From Myxococcota bacterium (lineage in GTDB: Bacteria; Myxococcota_A; UBA796; UBA2385), in the NCBI GenBank assembly GCA_023150805.1, contig JAKLKF010000064.1, forward strand, positions 1-40,929: 40,929 nucleotides of DNA. The letters run 5' to 3'. Positions 7,692-16,421 of this stretch are shown here, piece by piece. How positions within the stretch are numbered: the stretch's first letter is position 1; the number at the start of each line of letters is the position of its first letter. The notes under the pieces were generated by a model. That model was not told where the DNA came from and did not search any database. It saw only the letters and a list, made by a program, of their open reading frames with translations. The position numbers and the translations under genes are program-made.

Positions 7692-8981
7692 GTGCCCGTG
7701 AGCGGCGGCCGCTGGCGCCGCGCGGCCCGGCTGGGGGGCCTGGCGACGGGCCTGGCCGCGGACGCCGCCGGCGTGCTGGCGCTGCGCGGGTCGGCGGCCT
7801 TCCACCGGCAGGCGGCCTCCCGCCTGGCCCAGGCCCTGGGGGAGATGAAGGGCCTGCCCCACAAGGTGGGCCAGGTCCTCTCGGTGCTGGACGACGCGAT
7901 CCCGGCCGAGCACCGCCAGGTCTACGCCGAGGTGCTGGGACGCCTGCAGGCGCACGCGGTCCCGCTGCCCTGGTCCGAGCTGCGCCCGGTGCTGGCCGCG
8001 GAGCTGGGCGCCGACCCCGACCGGGTCTTCGACTGGGTCGACCCGGTGCCCGCGGCGGCCGCCAGCATCGGCCAGGTCCACCGCGCTCGCCTGCCCTCGG
8101 GTCAAGAGGTGGCGCTCAAGCTGCAGTACCCGGGGGTGGCCGAGGCGCTCGCCGCCGACCTGGCCAACCTGGGCGGCCTGGTCGCGGCGCTCTCGGCCGT
8201 CCTGCCCGCCGGCTCGGTGGATCACCTGGTCCGGGACGTCGCCGACCGCTTCCGGGAGGAGCTGGACTACCCCCGCGAGGCCCGCGTGCAGGCGGCGTGG
8301 GCGGCGCGCTGGGCAGGGGATGCGCAGGTGGGGGTGCCCGCCCCGCTGCTGGACCTGTGCGGACGGCGGCTGCTGGTCAGCGCCTGGGTCGACGGCCTGG
8401 ACTTCGAGCAGGCGCGGGAGGCATCGGAGGAGGAGCGGAGCGCCTGGGGGGCGGCGATGTGGCGCTTCACCTGGCGAGGGGTGCTGGAGCACGGCTGGTT
8501 GCACGCGGATCCGCACCCGGGCAACTACCGCTTCCAGCCCGGAGGCCGGCTGTGGGTCCTGGACTACGGCTGCACCCAGGCCCTGCCCGAGGCGATGGTG
8601 GAGGGCCTGGCGACGCTGGGGCGCGCGGCGGTGGCCGGCGCGGAGGACCGCGAGCTGCTGCCCCCGCTGGCTCGCGCCCTCGACCTGCCGGCCGCCCTCG
8701 ACCCCGCGCTCGAGGCGGTGATGGCGCGGCTGGCCCGGCTGATCGTCCTGCCGATGTCGGCCCCGCAGCCCTTCCGCTTCGATCGGGAGTACAGCGGGCT
8801 GCTCTTCGAGCAGGGGGCGCAGGCCAAGCTGGCCGTGGCCGGCGTGGCTCTTCGACGCGGCCTGGCGACCCCCCGCTCGCAGGGGTCGGTGCTCCTGCTG
8901 CGGACCGCGCTGGGCCTGGCGGCGGTGTTGTCGCGCCTGGAGGCGCGGGCCGACTTCCGCGCGGCCGCCGGCCTGGGCTGA
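7692..8981 (+). CDS. ABC1/UbiB (ADCK)-family atypical kinase-like protein
   Basis: A 429-aa protein of the UbiB/ADCK group, which in bacteria and mitochondria supports quinone lipid synthesis through an atypical kinase/ATPase fold at the membrane. Motifs are in order: the KxGQ signature (HKVGQVLS), the Ala-rich loop AAAASIGQVHRARL, the ATP-binding Lys in VALKLQYPG, the catalytic loop LHADPHPGNY and the metal-binding VLDYGC (DFG as DYG). A C-terminal hydrophobic helix would fit, but none is long enough to call. Three GTGs in frame (7689, 7692, 7698) could start it; 7692 lies best after CGGAG. It is not next to ubiquinone genes, so a role in quinone synthesis is inferred from the family only. 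Confidence 0.88.
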   Translation: MPVSGGRWRRAARLGGLATGLAADAAGVLALRGSAAFHRQAASRLAQALGEMKGLPHKVGQVLSVLDDAIPAEHRQVYAEVLGRLQAHAVPLPWSELRPVLAAELGADPDRVFDWVDPVPAAAASIGQVHRARLPSGQEVALKLQYPGVAEALAADLANLGGLVAALSAVLPAGSVDHLVRDVADRFREELDYPREARVQAAWAARWAGDAQVGVPAPLLDLCGRRLLVSAWVDGLDFEQAREASEEERSAWGAAMWRFTWRGVLEHGWLHADPHPGNYRFQPGGRLWVLDYGCTQALPEAMVEGLATLGRAAVAGAEDRELLPPLARALDLPAALDPALEAVMARLARLIVLPMSAPQPFRFDREYSGLLFEQGAQAKLAVAGVALRRGLATPRSQGSVLLLRTALGLAAVLSRLEARADFRAAAGLG

Positions 8982-9045
8982 GCCGGGGAGGGCTGCGCGC
9001 GTGTGCTGCGGCGCGACACCGTGCACAGGAAGCCGTGTGCCAGTG

Positions 9046-9082
9046 TTGCGCTGCAATGCAGCACGAGATATTGCGGTGCATC
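9046..9082. promoter_or_regulatory. Putative operator/promoter upstream of the MFS gene
   Basis: A relatively A+T-rich patch within the 101-bp gap. It contains the perfect palindrome GCTGCA-A-TGCAGC (9050-9062), two near-identical direct repeats TTGCGCTGCA (9046) and TTGCGGTGCA (9071) 25 bp apart, and GCAAT-N12-ATTGC. TATTGC at 9069-9074 lies 8 nt before the ATG and could be the -10 element. The symmetry suggests binding of a dimeric repressor; no regulator gene is adjacent. Confidence 0.45.
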
Positions 9083-10327
9083 ATGACCCCCTCCGCCTCC
9101 GCGCCCGCCGTCCCCGTCGTCACCCCCTCCCGCGGCGCCTGGTTCGCCCTCGCGACCCTGGGCCTGGTCTACCTGCTCAACTTCCTCGACCGGACGCTGA
9201 TCTACATCCTGTTCGGCCCGATCAAGCAGGAGCTGCAGCTCGGCGACCTGCAGCTCGCGCTGCTGGGCAGCACCAGCTTCGTGCTGTTCTACACGACCCT
9301 GGGGGTGCCTTTCGGGCGGCTGGCCGACCGGGTCTCGCGCACCCGCCTCATCGCGGCGGGCCTGGTGACCTGGAGCATCTTCTCGGGGCTGACCGGCTTC
9401 GCCAGCAGCTTCTGGACCCTCTTCCTCTGCCGCCTGATGGTGGGGGTGGGTGAGGCCACGCTGGGCCCGGCGGCCATGTCGCTGCTCTCCGACCTGTTCC
9501 CCGCGTCGCGGCGGGGGACGGTGCAGTCGGTCTACTCGGCCGGCATCCCGCTGGGCGCGGCGGCTGCCTTCTTCCTGGGCGGGCACATCGGTGCGCAGTG
9601 GGGCTGGCGGGAAGCCTTCTGGTTCCTGGGCTTCCCGGGCGTGTTCCTGGCACTCGTGGTGCTCAACCTGCCCGATCCGCGCCGCGCGGCGACCCCGGGT
9701 GAACCCGCGGCCGACTGGCGCTTGCTGCTCCGCAGCATCCCGCTGCGCTGGCACGTGCTGGGCTACGCCGCCCTGGCCATCGCCAGCAACAGCCTGTCGA
9801 TCTGGGTCCCCAGCCTGCTGGGCCGCGTCCACGGCGTGCCGCTGGCCAGCATCGGCAACCTGGCGGGGCTCGCCATGTTGACGGCGGGTGGGCTGGGGAC
9901 GGCGACCGGCGGCTACCTGGCGGACCGCTGGATCCAGGCGCGGGGCGGGCGGCGGATGGGCTTCTCGGCCATGTTGGCCCTGGCCTGCGTGCCGGCCTGG
10001 CTGCTCCTGCTCTTCGCGCCCTCGCTGCCCTTCGTCTACGCCGGCTACTTCCTGCTGGCGGGCCTCTCCCTGGCCTGGCTGGGCCCCGCGGCGGCCGACG
10101 TGCACGAGCTGGTGGGGCCCCGCCTGCGGGGGGTGGGCATCGCCGCCTACTTCCTGGTGGTCAACCTGGTGGGCTACGGCGCCGCGCCGCCCGTGGTGGG
10201 CTGGATCTCCGATCGGCTGGGGGGGCCCGAGCACCTGGCGACCGCACTGCTGGTCAGCCCGCTGGCCTGTTTGCTGTCCGCCGCCCTGCTGTGGCGGGGC
10301 AACCGCGAGGTCCCGGGCCCGACCTGA
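9083..10327 (+). CDS. Spinster-type MFS transporter
   Basis: A 414-aa protein with about twelve hydrophobic segments. The first helix ([21 protein letters not shown]) and the loop-2/3 signature [20 protein letters not shown] identify the major facilitator superfamily. LNFLDRT in helix 1 and [20 protein letters not shown] in helix 4 are typical of the Spns (Spinster) branch, whose eukaryotic members export lysolipids such as sphingosine-1-phosphate; bacterial substrates are mostly unknown. An alternative ATG at 9056 would add nine residues, but it sits inside a palindrome that looks regulatory, so I chose 9083. No Shine-Dalgarno is seen and the transcript may be leaderless. It converges on the subtilase gene with a hairpin in the 25-bp gap. 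Confidence 0.88.
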   Translation: MTPSASAPAVPVVTPSRGAWFALATLGLVYLLNFLDRTLIYILFGPIKQELQLGDLQLALLGSTSFVLFYTTLGVPFGRLADRVSRTRLIAAGLVTWSIFSGLTGFASSFWTLFLCRLMVGVGEATLGPAAMSLLSDLFPASRRGTVQSVYSAGIPLGAAAAFFLGGHIGAQWGWREAFWFLGFPGVFLALVVLNLPDPRRAATPGEPAADWRLLLRSIPLRWHVLGYAALAIASNSLSIWVPSLLGRVHGVPLASIGNLAGLAMLTAGGLGTATGGYLADRWIQARGGRRMGFSAMLALACVPAWLLLLFAPSLPFVYAGYFLLAGLSLAWLGPAAADVHELVGPRLRGVGIAAYFLVVNLVGYGAAPPVVGWISDRLGGPEHLATALLVSPLACLLSAALLWRGNREVPGPT

Positions 10328-10328
10328 C

Positions 10329-10343
10329 CCGGGCCGCGCCCGG
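10329..10343. terminator. Hairpin between convergent genes
   Basis: CCGGGC-CGC-GCCCGG, a perfect 6-bp stem with a 3-nt loop, directly after the MFS stop codon and before the subtilase stop. There is no U-tract. The same stem (CCGGGC/GCCCGG) recurs at the convergent junction at 30493-30507. Confidence 0.5.
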
Positions 10344-10352
10344 CCTGGTGGG

Positions 10353-13067
10353 TCATCGCCGCCGACGGGCGACCAGCCCCAGCAGGCCGACGACGCCCAT
10401 GGCCAGCCCGGCCGGCGCTGCCGAGCCGGAGGCGCAGCCCCCGCAGCTCTCGTCGCCGCCGTCGCCCGCGCCCGTGTCCCCGGATCCGCCGTCGCTCGTC
10501 CCGCCATCGCCCGTGCCGCCGTCGCTGGTGCCGCCGTCGCTCGTGCCGCCGTCGCTGGTGCCGCCGTCGCCGGTGCCGCCGTCGCTCGTGCCGCCGTCGC
10601 TGGTGCCGCCGTCGCCGGCGCCGCCGTCGCTGGTGCCGCCGTCGCTCGTCCCGCCATCGCCCGTGCCGCCGTCGCCCGTCCCGCCATCGCTGGTGCCGCC
10701 GTCGTCGTCGCTGCCATCCAGCGGATCGGTGCCGGCCGCCACCTCGTCGCCGTCCCGGACGCCGCCCTCGTCGGTGTCGGGCAGCAGCGGGTCGGTGCCG
10801 TACAGGTCCACCTCCTCGTCGTCGTCCAGCCCGTCGCCGTCGCTGTCCACGCCCGAGTCCACGCCGTTGCAGTCCTGGTCGACGCCGTCGCCCTCGACCT
10901 CCGGCGCGCCGTCGAAGACGGTGGCGTCGTCGTCCTGGCAGTCGGCGCCGCCCCCCTCGGGCGCGTCCTGCCCGTCGCCGTCGGCGTCGTAGTCGGAGTC
11001 TCCCTCGCAGTCGGCGTCGATCCCGTCGTACCAGGTCTCCTCGGCGCCCCGATAGACCAGGGGATCGGCGTCGTCGCAGTCCGCCCCCCGGTAGTCGGCG
11101 CTCATCTGGCCGTCGCCGTCCGCGTCGAAGTCCGAGCCGCCGCTGCAGTCCTGGTCCAGGCCGTCGTACCAGGTCTCGACGGCGTCCGGGTGCACGGCCT
11201 CGTCGCCGTCGTCGCAGTCCTCGCCGCCTCCTCGGACGCCGTCCCAGCCGTCGCCGTCCAGGTCGGAGTCGGAGTCGCCGGCGCAGTCCGCGTCCACCCC
11301 GTCGTACCAGGTCTCGGTCGCGCCCGGGTACACGCTGGCGTCCGTGTCGTCGCAGTCCAGGCCGCCGTGCTCGTCGCTGTCGACGCCGTCCCGGTCGGCG
11401 TCGTCGTCCGAGGCGCCGTCGCAGTCGGCGTCCAGGCCGTCGTACCAGGTCTCCTCGACGCCGGGGTTCACCTCGGGATCGGCGTCGTCGCAGTCCGGGC
11501 CGCCGGACGCCAGGCTGGGGTAGCCGTCGTCGTCGGCGTCCTCGTAGCACTCGTCGCCGACGGCGGCGTCCTCGTCGTCACAGTCCCAGCCGCCGTAGGC
11601 GCTGTCGCCGAAGCCGTCGCGGTCGCCGTCCAGGGCGTCGATGGCGTCCATCACCGAGGGCAGGGGGCCGATGGGATCGCCGCTGCCCTGCGCGATGCCG
11701 GTGTCGACGAGCAGGCTGCGCAGGTCGGTGGGCGCCAGCGGCCGGCCCAGGGTGGAGTTGGCGTAGTCCTGCACCAGGGCCGCGGCGACGGTGACGATGG
11801 GGCTGGCGCTGCTGGTGCCGCTGAAGGACGCCGTGTAGCGCTGGTCGTCGTCCCGGTCGATCCAGGCCAGGTCTCCGTAGGACAACGAGTCGACCGAGCC
11901 GCCCCAGCCCTGCACGTTCACGCGGGCGCCGTGGGTGCTGAAGTAGAGCTTGTCGTGTCGGGTGTCGGCGGTGCCGGCGCCGACGATGATGGCGCCGCTG
12001 TCGCCCCAGGAGAGGTAGTTGGCCGTGTACCAGGCATTGTCCAGGTCCTCGTCGCCGTTGCCGGCCGCGCCCACGACCACGACGCCGGCGTCCACCGCCG
12101 TCTGCACCGCCAGGAACACCGTGGCGTCGCACTCGGCGGGGGCGTAGTCGCCGCCGGGCCGCACGACCGTCTGCATCTCCAGCAGGATCACGTCGCCGGC
12201 GTCGCTGTCGGTCGCGGCGGCGGTGATGGCCTCGGCCCGTCGGCTGTAGGTGCTGTACTCGGGGTAGGTGCCGACCTCGACGCCATGGGCGCCGCCGGTC
12301 ATGCCGTAGCCGTTCGACGGCGCCATGATCTCGCCCAGGACGGCGGTGCCGTGGTTGTCCCACTCGTGCAGGGCCACCCAGGACGGGATGCTCATGCCGT
12401 CCTCCAGGCCCAGGTCGACGTCGACCAGGTCCTCGTGGCTGGCCTCCCAGCCGTACTCCACGTCGCTGACCCGCACCGTCTCGCCGACCAGCCCCTCCTC
12501 CTCCCAGGCCGTCCAGGCGCCGATGCCCGGATCCTCGTCCAGGTAGCCCTGGTAGCTGCTGTAGTCGGGCGTGGTGCTGCCGATGTCCCCGGGAGGAGGC
12601 GCGCCCACCACCACGACCTCGGCCAGCTCGACGACGGCCAGCTCCTGGAGCGCCGTGCCGACCAGGACCATGTCGTCGCCGTCCTCCAGCCCGACCAGGC
12701 GGAACATGCCCTGCAGGTCGGCCGCCTGCCGGCCGGTGCGCGCCTCGGCCCGGGCCCGCAGCGCCTCGATGCGCGTGGGCTCCAGGTCGACGAGGGGGAC
12801 CGCGCGGAGCCCCCACGCGTCCAGCAGCTCCTGCGTCGCGGAGAGGTCGGCGCCGGTCAGCGACACCAGGCGCCCCTGGTCGTCCAGGCGTGCGCGTGCC
12901 GCGTCCTGCAGCTTGAGGTGGAACTGGTGGCCGATCTCCGGCGCGTCGGGCAGCCTCGGGGCGTGCAGTGCGCGCTTGGCGAGAGGGCTGCGCGGGGCGA
13001 GGGAGCTGGCCGCCGCCGGGGTGGAGAGCAGGAGCGAGGGCAGGACGAGCAGGGGGACCAGCTTCAC
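10353..13067 (-). CDS. Secreted subtilisin-like (S8) protease with MopE-type repeats and MYXO-CTERM-like tail
   Basis: A 904-aa secreted protein. Signal peptide: residues 1-20 ([19 protein letters not shown]). After a pro-region-like part (20-190) comes the S8 domain with the full set: D202 (RVSDVEYG), H239 (NHGTAV), oxyanion N337 (AAGNGDE) and S419 (FSGTSSASP), so it should be an active serine protease. Residues about 480-720 hold six repeats of about 47 residues with DCDD cores and WYDGxDxDC linkers, the putative metal-binding motif of MopE-related proteins. Then come two Asp-rich thrombospondin-3-like units ([12 protein letters not shown]), fifteen DGGT(S/G) pentads, and CGGCASGS plus helix plus RRRR, a MYXO-CTERM-like sorting tail that should anchor it at the outer surface. 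GTG 13067 has GGAGG five nt upstream. Confidence 0.9.
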   Translation of the reverse strand: MKLVPLLVLPSLLLSTPAAASSLAPRSPLAKRALHAPRLPDAPEIGHQFHLKLQDAARARLDDQGRLVSLTGADLSATQELLDAWGLRAVPLVDLEPTRIEALRARAEARTGRQAADLQGMFRLVGLEDGDDMVLVGTALQELAVVELAEVVVVGAPPPGDIGSTTPDYSSYQGYLDEDPGIGAWTAWEEEGLVGETVRVSDVEYGWEASHEDLVDVDLGLEDGMSIPSWVALHEWDNHGTAVLGEIMAPSNGYGMTGGAHGVEVGTYPEYSTYSRRAEAITAAATDSDAGDVILLEMQTVVRPGGDYAPAECDATVFLAVQTAVDAGVVVVGAAGNGDEDLDNAWYTANYLSWGDSGAIIVGAGTADTRHDKLYFSTHGARVNVQGWGGSVDSLSYGDLAWIDRDDDQRYTASFSGTSSASPIVTVAAALVQDYANSTLGRPLAPTDLRSLLVDTGIAQGSGDPIGPLPSVMDAIDALDGDRDGFGDSAYGGWDCDDEDAAVGDECYEDADDDGYPSLASGGPDCDDADPEVNPGVEETWYDGLDADCDGASDDDADRDGVDSDEHGGLDCDDTDASVYPGATETWYDGVDADCAGDSDSDLDGDGWDGVRGGGEDCDDGDEAVHPDAVETWYDGLDQDCSGGSDFDADGDGQMSADYRGADCDDADPLVYRGAEETWYDGIDADCEGDSDYDADGDGQDAPEGGGADCQDDDATVFDGAPEVEGDGVDQDCNGVDSGVDSDGDGLDDDEEVDLYGTDPLLPDTDEGGVRDGDEVAAGTDPLDGSDDDGGTSDGGTGDGGTGDGGTSDGGTSDGGAGDGGTSDGGTSDGGTGDGGTSDGGTSDGGTSDGGTGDGGTSDGGSGDTGAGDGGDESCGGCASGSAAPAGLAMGVVGLLGLVARRRR
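10483..10708 (-). repeat. 15-bp tandem repeat coding [10 protein letters not shown] pentads
   Basis: About fifteen in-frame 15-bp units within the subtilase gene. They encode a flexible Gly/Asp/Thr linker just before the sorting tail. Units alternate between Ser and Gly at the fifth position. Confidence 0.9.
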
Positions 13068-13087
13068 GACGACCTCCAGGCCGGGGC

Positions 13088-13093
13088 AGGGTA
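13088..13093 (-). promoter_or_regulatory. Putative -10 element of the subtilase gene
   Basis: TACCCT on the minus strand, 20 nt before the GTG start and 10 nt before the GGAGG ribosome site, giving a very short leader. No clear -35 box. Confidence 0.35.
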
Positions 13094-13179
13094 GCCGGCG
13101 CGGCGGGCGTTTGGGCCCCGGGTGACGACCACCCGGGCGGGTGTGGTTAGGCCACCTCCTCGCCCACCCGGGAGCCCCG

Positions 13180-14055
13180 GTGACCGACCCTGCCGCGCCC
13201 TCCGCCGAGCCCGTCTCCGCCTTCGACCAGTTCCACAGCACGAAGCGCTACATCGCCGACGACGGCCTGATGGCCGACGTCAACTGCGCCATCGCGCTCG
13301 GCCGCCCGCTGCTGGTCCGCGGCGAGCCGGGCACCGGCAAGACCATGCTGGCGCACGCCGTCGCCGAGGCCCTGGGCAAGCCGATGCTGTCCTGGCACGT
13401 CAAGTCGACCACCCAGGCCAAGGAGGGGCTCTACACCTACGACGTGGTGCAGCGCCTGAACGACAGCCGCTTCGGGGACGCCACCGGGGGGGGCAACGCC
13501 GTCAGCGACATCCGCCGCTACATCCGCCCCGGCGTGCTGGGCCAGGCCTTCCAGGCCCCGCGGCAGGTGGTCCTGCTCATCGACGAGATCGACAAGGCCG
13601 ACATCGAGTTCCCCAACGACCTGCTGCGGGAGCTCGACGAGATGGCCTTCCACATCCCCGAGCTGGACGAGACGGTCCGGGCCACCCACCGCCCGATCAC
13701 GATCATCACCAGCAACGCCGAGAAGGAGCTGCCGGACGCCTTCCTGCGCCGCTGCGTCTTCCACTTCATCGCCTTCCCCGACCGCGAGCGCATCGGCCGC
13801 ATCGTGCGGGCCCACCTGCCCGACCTGGCCCCGGCCCTGGTGGAGGCGGCGGTCGGCCGCTTCTACGACCTGCGGCGCGTCCAGGGCCTGCGCAAGAAGC
13901 CCTCCACCAGCGAGCTGCTGGACTGGCTGCTGGTGCTGGCCCGGGCCGGCGTGCCGCCCGAGGAGATCGCCCGGCGCATGCCCTTCCTGGGGGTCCTGGT
14001 CAAGCAGGAGCAGGACCTGGAGCTGCTGGCCAGCAAGAAGGGCTGGGAGGCCTGA
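13180..14055 (+). CDS. MoxR-family AAA+ ATPase
   Basis: A 291-aa AAA+ ATPase. Walker A GEPGTGKT (residues 48-55), Walker B VVLLIDEIDKAD, sensor-1 region IITSNAEKELPDAFLRRC with the arginine finger, and a C-terminal lid. The MoxR family acts as a chaperone, usually together with a VWA-domain protein encoded next door, to insert metals or mature partner proteins. The VWA gene follows after 34 bp, which supports this. I chose GTG 13180 because GGAG lies five nt upstream and the protein then starts like its relatives; an in-frame upstream GTG at 13141 has no ribosome site. TTAG at 13147 may be part of the promoter. The client of the pair is unknown. Confidence 0.9.
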   Translation: MTDPAAPSAEPVSAFDQFHSTKRYIADDGLMADVNCAIALGRPLLVRGEPGTGKTMLAHAVAEALGKPMLSWHVKSTTQAKEGLYTYDVVQRLNDSRFGDATGGGNAVSDIRRYIRPGVLGQAFQAPRQVVLLIDEIDKADIEFPNDLLRELDEMAFHIPELDETVRATHRPITIITSNAEKELPDAFLRRCVFHFIAFPDRERIGRIVRAHLPDLAPALVEAAVGRFYDLRRVQGLRKKPSTSELLDWLLVLARAGVPPEEIARRMPFLGVLVKQEQDLELLASKKGWEA

Positions 14056-14089
14056 GCCTGCCCTCGCCGGACCCCTGCCCGGAGCGGTG

Positions 14090-15259
14090 ATGTTCGACCT
14101 CCTCCTCCTGAACCTGCGCGCCCAGGGCCTCAAGGTCGGCCTGTCGGAGTGGCTGGCCTTCCTCGACGGGCTGCGCAAGGGACTGGCGGGGGACCTCGAC
14201 GGGCTCTACCGCTTCGGGCGCGCCGTGCTCGTGCACAGCGAGACCCAGTTCGACCAGTGGGACCTGGCCTTCCAGGCGACCTTCGCCGGGGTGCAGCTCG
14301 AGCCGGAGCTCAGCGAGAAGCTCAAGCGCTGGATCGAGGACGCCCTGCGCGACGCCCCGCCGCCCGAGGGGGAGCGGGTGCCGGTCGACATGACCCCCGA
14401 GGAGCTGCGGCGGGAGCTGATGGAGCGCCTGGCGAAGCAGAAGGAGCGCCACGACGGGGGCAGCTACTGGGTGGGCACGGGGGGCACCTCGCCCTTCGGC
14501 AGCGGCGGCCGCAGCGAGGGGGGCATCCGCGTCGGCGACAGCGGGGGCGGCCGCTCGGCGGTGCAGGTGGCCGGCGAGCGGCGGTGGGCCGACTACCGCG
14601 TCGACCAGCAGCTCCAGACCCGGGACATGCAGGTGGCGCTGCGGGCGCTGCGCAACCTGGCCAAGGAGGGGCCGCTGGCGGTCCACCTGGACAAGACGAT
14701 CGAGGCGACGGCCCGCAACGCCGGGGACATCGACCTGGTCGAGGAGCGGGAGCGGCGCAACCGGGTGCACGTGGTGCTGTTGATGGACACCGGCGGCTCG
14801 ATGGCGCCGCACGCCCGGCTGGTCGAGCAGCTCTTCACGGCCGCAAGCCAGAACAAGGGCTTCAAGACCTTCCAGGCGCTGCAGTTCCACAACGCGCCCT
14901 ACGGCTGGCTCTACAAGGACTACGCGACCTGGACCCGGGTCGCGATCTCCGAGCTGCTCAAGACCTGGACGCCCGCCCACCGCCTGGTCTGGGTGGGGGA
15001 CGCCAGCATGGCGCCCTACGAGCTGTTCCAGCCCTGGGGCAGCGGCGCCTGGGACGGCAGCGGCCACAGCCACATGAGCGGCCTGGACTGGATGGTGGCG
15101 ATCCGCCAGCACTGCCCGGCCAGCGTGTGGCTCAACCCCGACCCCGAGCGCTACTGGCGCCACCCCACCGTGCAGGCGATCGGGCGCGTCTTCCCCATGT
15201 TCCCGCTGACCCTGGGCGGGCTGAACGACGCGATCAAGCGGCTGCGGGCGGGCGGATGA
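14090..15259 (+). CDS. VWA-domain protein (CoxE/ViaA-like) partner of the MoxR ATPase
   Basis: A 389-aa protein. The N-terminal half (about 1-200) is charged and helical with a Gly/Ser-rich spacer (residues about 127-150). The C-terminal half is a von Willebrand A domain beginning at VHVVLLMDTGGSM; its metal-ion site reads D-T-G-G-S (D233 to S237) where the classic form is DxSxS, a variant also seen in CoxE-type proteins. With the MoxR gene upstream it forms the usual MoxR-VWA chaperone couple. Expected location is the cytoplasm. GGAG precedes ATG 14090 by five nt. Its stop overlaps the next start as ATGA, so the downstream lipoprotein is translationally coupled. Confidence 0.88.
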   Translation: MFDLLLLNLRAQGLKVGLSEWLAFLDGLRKGLAGDLDGLYRFGRAVLVHSETQFDQWDLAFQATFAGVQLEPELSEKLKRWIEDALRDAPPPEGERVPVDMTPEELRRELMERLAKQKERHDGGSYWVGTGGTSPFGSGGRSEGGIRVGDSGGGRSAVQVAGERRWADYRVDQQLQTRDMQVALRALRNLAKEGPLAVHLDKTIEATARNAGDIDLVEERERRNRVHVVLLMDTGGSMAPHARLVEQLFTAASQNKGFKTFQALQFHNAPYGWLYKDYATWTRVAISELLKTWTPAHRLVWVGDASMAPYELFQPWGSGAWDGSGHSHMSGLDWMVAIRQHCPASVWLNPDPERYWRHPTVQAIGRVFPMFPLTLGGLNDAIKRLRAGG

Positions 15260-16014
15260 CCATGTGGCTCTCCTGGGTGCTGCTCGGCTGCTTCGAGGTG
15301 GACGGCCGGCCCGCTGGCTCGGGGGACAGTGGGGCGGGCACCGACGGCGGCGCCGACAGCGGCACCCCCGTGGTGGCCCGGCTGCCGGTCCAGCTCGCCC
15401 TGCCCCTGGTCGAGCGGGAGCTCTTCGAGACCGTCGTGGGCGTGGACCACGACCCGGTGGAGCAGGACGGCGGCGTGCTGGGCCGCGCCACCTGCCTGGA
15501 CTACCTGGGGCGGGCCTTCCCCCACTGCTACGACCAGCACGACGGCAGCGACTACATCCTCAAGGGCGGCTTCAGCCAGATGGACGCCGGCAGCGCGACC
15601 GTGGTGGCCGCCGCGCCGGGGGTCGTGCTGGCGGTCGAGGACGGGCACTACGACCGCTGCCACGGCGACCTGTCGACGGGCGACGTCGACTGCGACGGCC
15701 ACGACATGGTGGCCAACAGCGTCACGCTGCAGCACACCGGCACCGACGGCACCGCCTGGCGCAGCCTGTACTGGCACCTGATGAAGGACAGCGTCCTCGT
15801 GCAGGTCGGGCAGGAGGTGGCCGCGGGGCAGGCGCTGGGGAAGGTCGGCAGCAGCGGCTACAGCTCGATGCCCCACCTGCACTTCGAGCTGCAGCAGGAG
15901 GGCACGGGCGAGGAGCCCCTGGTCGTCGACCCCTACGCGGGCCCCTACAGCCAGGACGAGAGCGGCTGGTGCGCCCAGGGCGACGAGGACGAGCTGCCTG
16001 GCGCCTGCCCCTGA
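15256..16014 (+). CDS. M23 (LytM) family peptidase lipoprotein
   Basis: A 252-aa protein. It starts with a short hydrophobic segment and a lipobox, VLLGC (Cys11), so it should be a lipoprotein; a Gly/Asp/Ser-rich linker follows. The LytM/M23 zinc site is complete: H95 and D99 in HDGSD, H174 in YWHL, H207 and H209 in HLHFEL. M23 enzymes cut peptidoglycan cross-bridges. Paired cysteines (C80, C91, C135, C146 and others) could form disulfides. The start ATG overlaps the VWA stop by 4 nt; a second ATG at 15262 is possible. Co-transcription with the MoxR-VWA pair suggests that the chaperone serves envelope remodelling, but this is inference. Confidence 0.88.
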   Translation: MTMWLSWVLLGCFEVDGRPAGSGDSGAGTDGGADSGTPVVARLPVQLALPLVERELFETVVGVDHDPVEQDGGVLGRATCLDYLGRAFPHCYDQHDGSDYILKGGFSQMDAGSATVVAAAPGVVLAVEDGHYDRCHGDLSTGDVDCDGHDMVANSVTLQHTGTDGTAWRSLYWHLMKDSVLVQVGQEVAAGQALGKVGSSGYSSMPHLHFELQQEGTGEEPLVVDPYAGPYSQDESGWCAQGDEDELPGACP

Positions 16015-16037
16015 GCCGGCGGCCCGGGTCGGTCAGG
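16010..16037. terminator. Possible bidirectional hairpin between converging genes
   Basis: CCTGA(G)CCG pairs with CGGTCAGG, eight base pairs with one bulged G and an 11-nt loop. The stem includes both genes' stop codons. No U-tract; weak call. Confidence 0.35.
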
Positions 16038-16293
16038 CGGCGCCGCTCATCGGGTCGAGCGTGTCCTCCTCGCCCGGGTCCAGGTCCGGGTCCCAGGGGC
16101 CCCAGCTCACGCTCACCTCGTGGGGTGGCGTCCGCCGGCGGGCGCGGGTGGGGGGCTGCTGCTGGAAGCGGGTCAGCTCGGAGAGCATCACCTCCTCCCA
16201 GGAGGGCTCGGGCACGACGGGCAGGCTCGGCGCAGGCGGCGGCACAGGCCGCTCCACGCGCCGGATGATCTCCAGCCGATGGCGGGCGCGCAC
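16033..16293 (-). CDS. Small hypothetical protein (86 aa)
   Basis: An 86-aa ORF starting at GTG 16293, with GGAG six nt upstream. The protein has a basic N-terminus (RARHRLEIIRRVERP), a Pro-rich stretch, SWEEVMLSELTRFQQQPP, a second Arg block and an acidic tail (DPDLDPGEEDTLDP). No domain recognised, no signal peptide or membrane helix. TACACT about 58 nt upstream could be its -10 element. Codon use is like that of its neighbours. The good ribosome site is the main reason to accept it; otherwise it could be a chance frame, since long frames are common on both strands of G+C-rich DNA. Confidence 0.5.
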   Translation of the reverse strand: MRARHRLEIIRRVERPVPPPAPSLPVVPEPSWEEVMLSELTRFQQQPPTRARRRTPPHEVSVSWGPWDPDLDPGEEDTLDPMSGAA

Positions 16294-16350
16294 GGGACAC
16301 TCCGGGCCCCCGGGCGGACGCGACCGCTCACGTTCGCCGGGGAGGCGCAC

Positions 16351-16356
16351 AGTGTA
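16351..16356 (-). promoter_or_regulatory. Putative -10 element (TACACT) of the small ORF
   Basis: TACACT within GGCTACACTG on the minus strand, the best -10-like hexamer in this region. It would place the transcription start near 16344, about 50 nt before the GTG at 16293. No convincing -35 box. Confidence 0.35.
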
Positions 16357-16421
16357 GCCGCGTCCTGGGCGGGCGCCAGCGGGGAGCGCGACGCTCGTGA
16401 AACAACCGGCGGCGAGGACCG

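Noticed and set aside
7352..10327. 991-codon frame upstream of the MFS transporter
   Set aside because: The first 568 residues are low-complexity shadow of the UbiB-like gene in another frame; the transporter starts at 9083.
10353..13067. CRISPR array suggested by regular repeats in the subtilase gene
   Set aside because: The repeats are 15-bp and about 140-bp in-frame coding units with no unique spacers.
9888..13094. 1068-codon plus-strand frame (Val/Ala-rich) opposite the subtilase
   Set aside because: It is the antisense of the Asp/Gly-rich repeats. The minus-strand frame has the S8 triad, signal peptide and sorting tail.
13120..13143. GGGTG-N5-CACCC and GGGTG near the subtilase/MoxR promoters
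   Set aside because: Short 5-bp arms are common in this base composition; not enough to call an operator.
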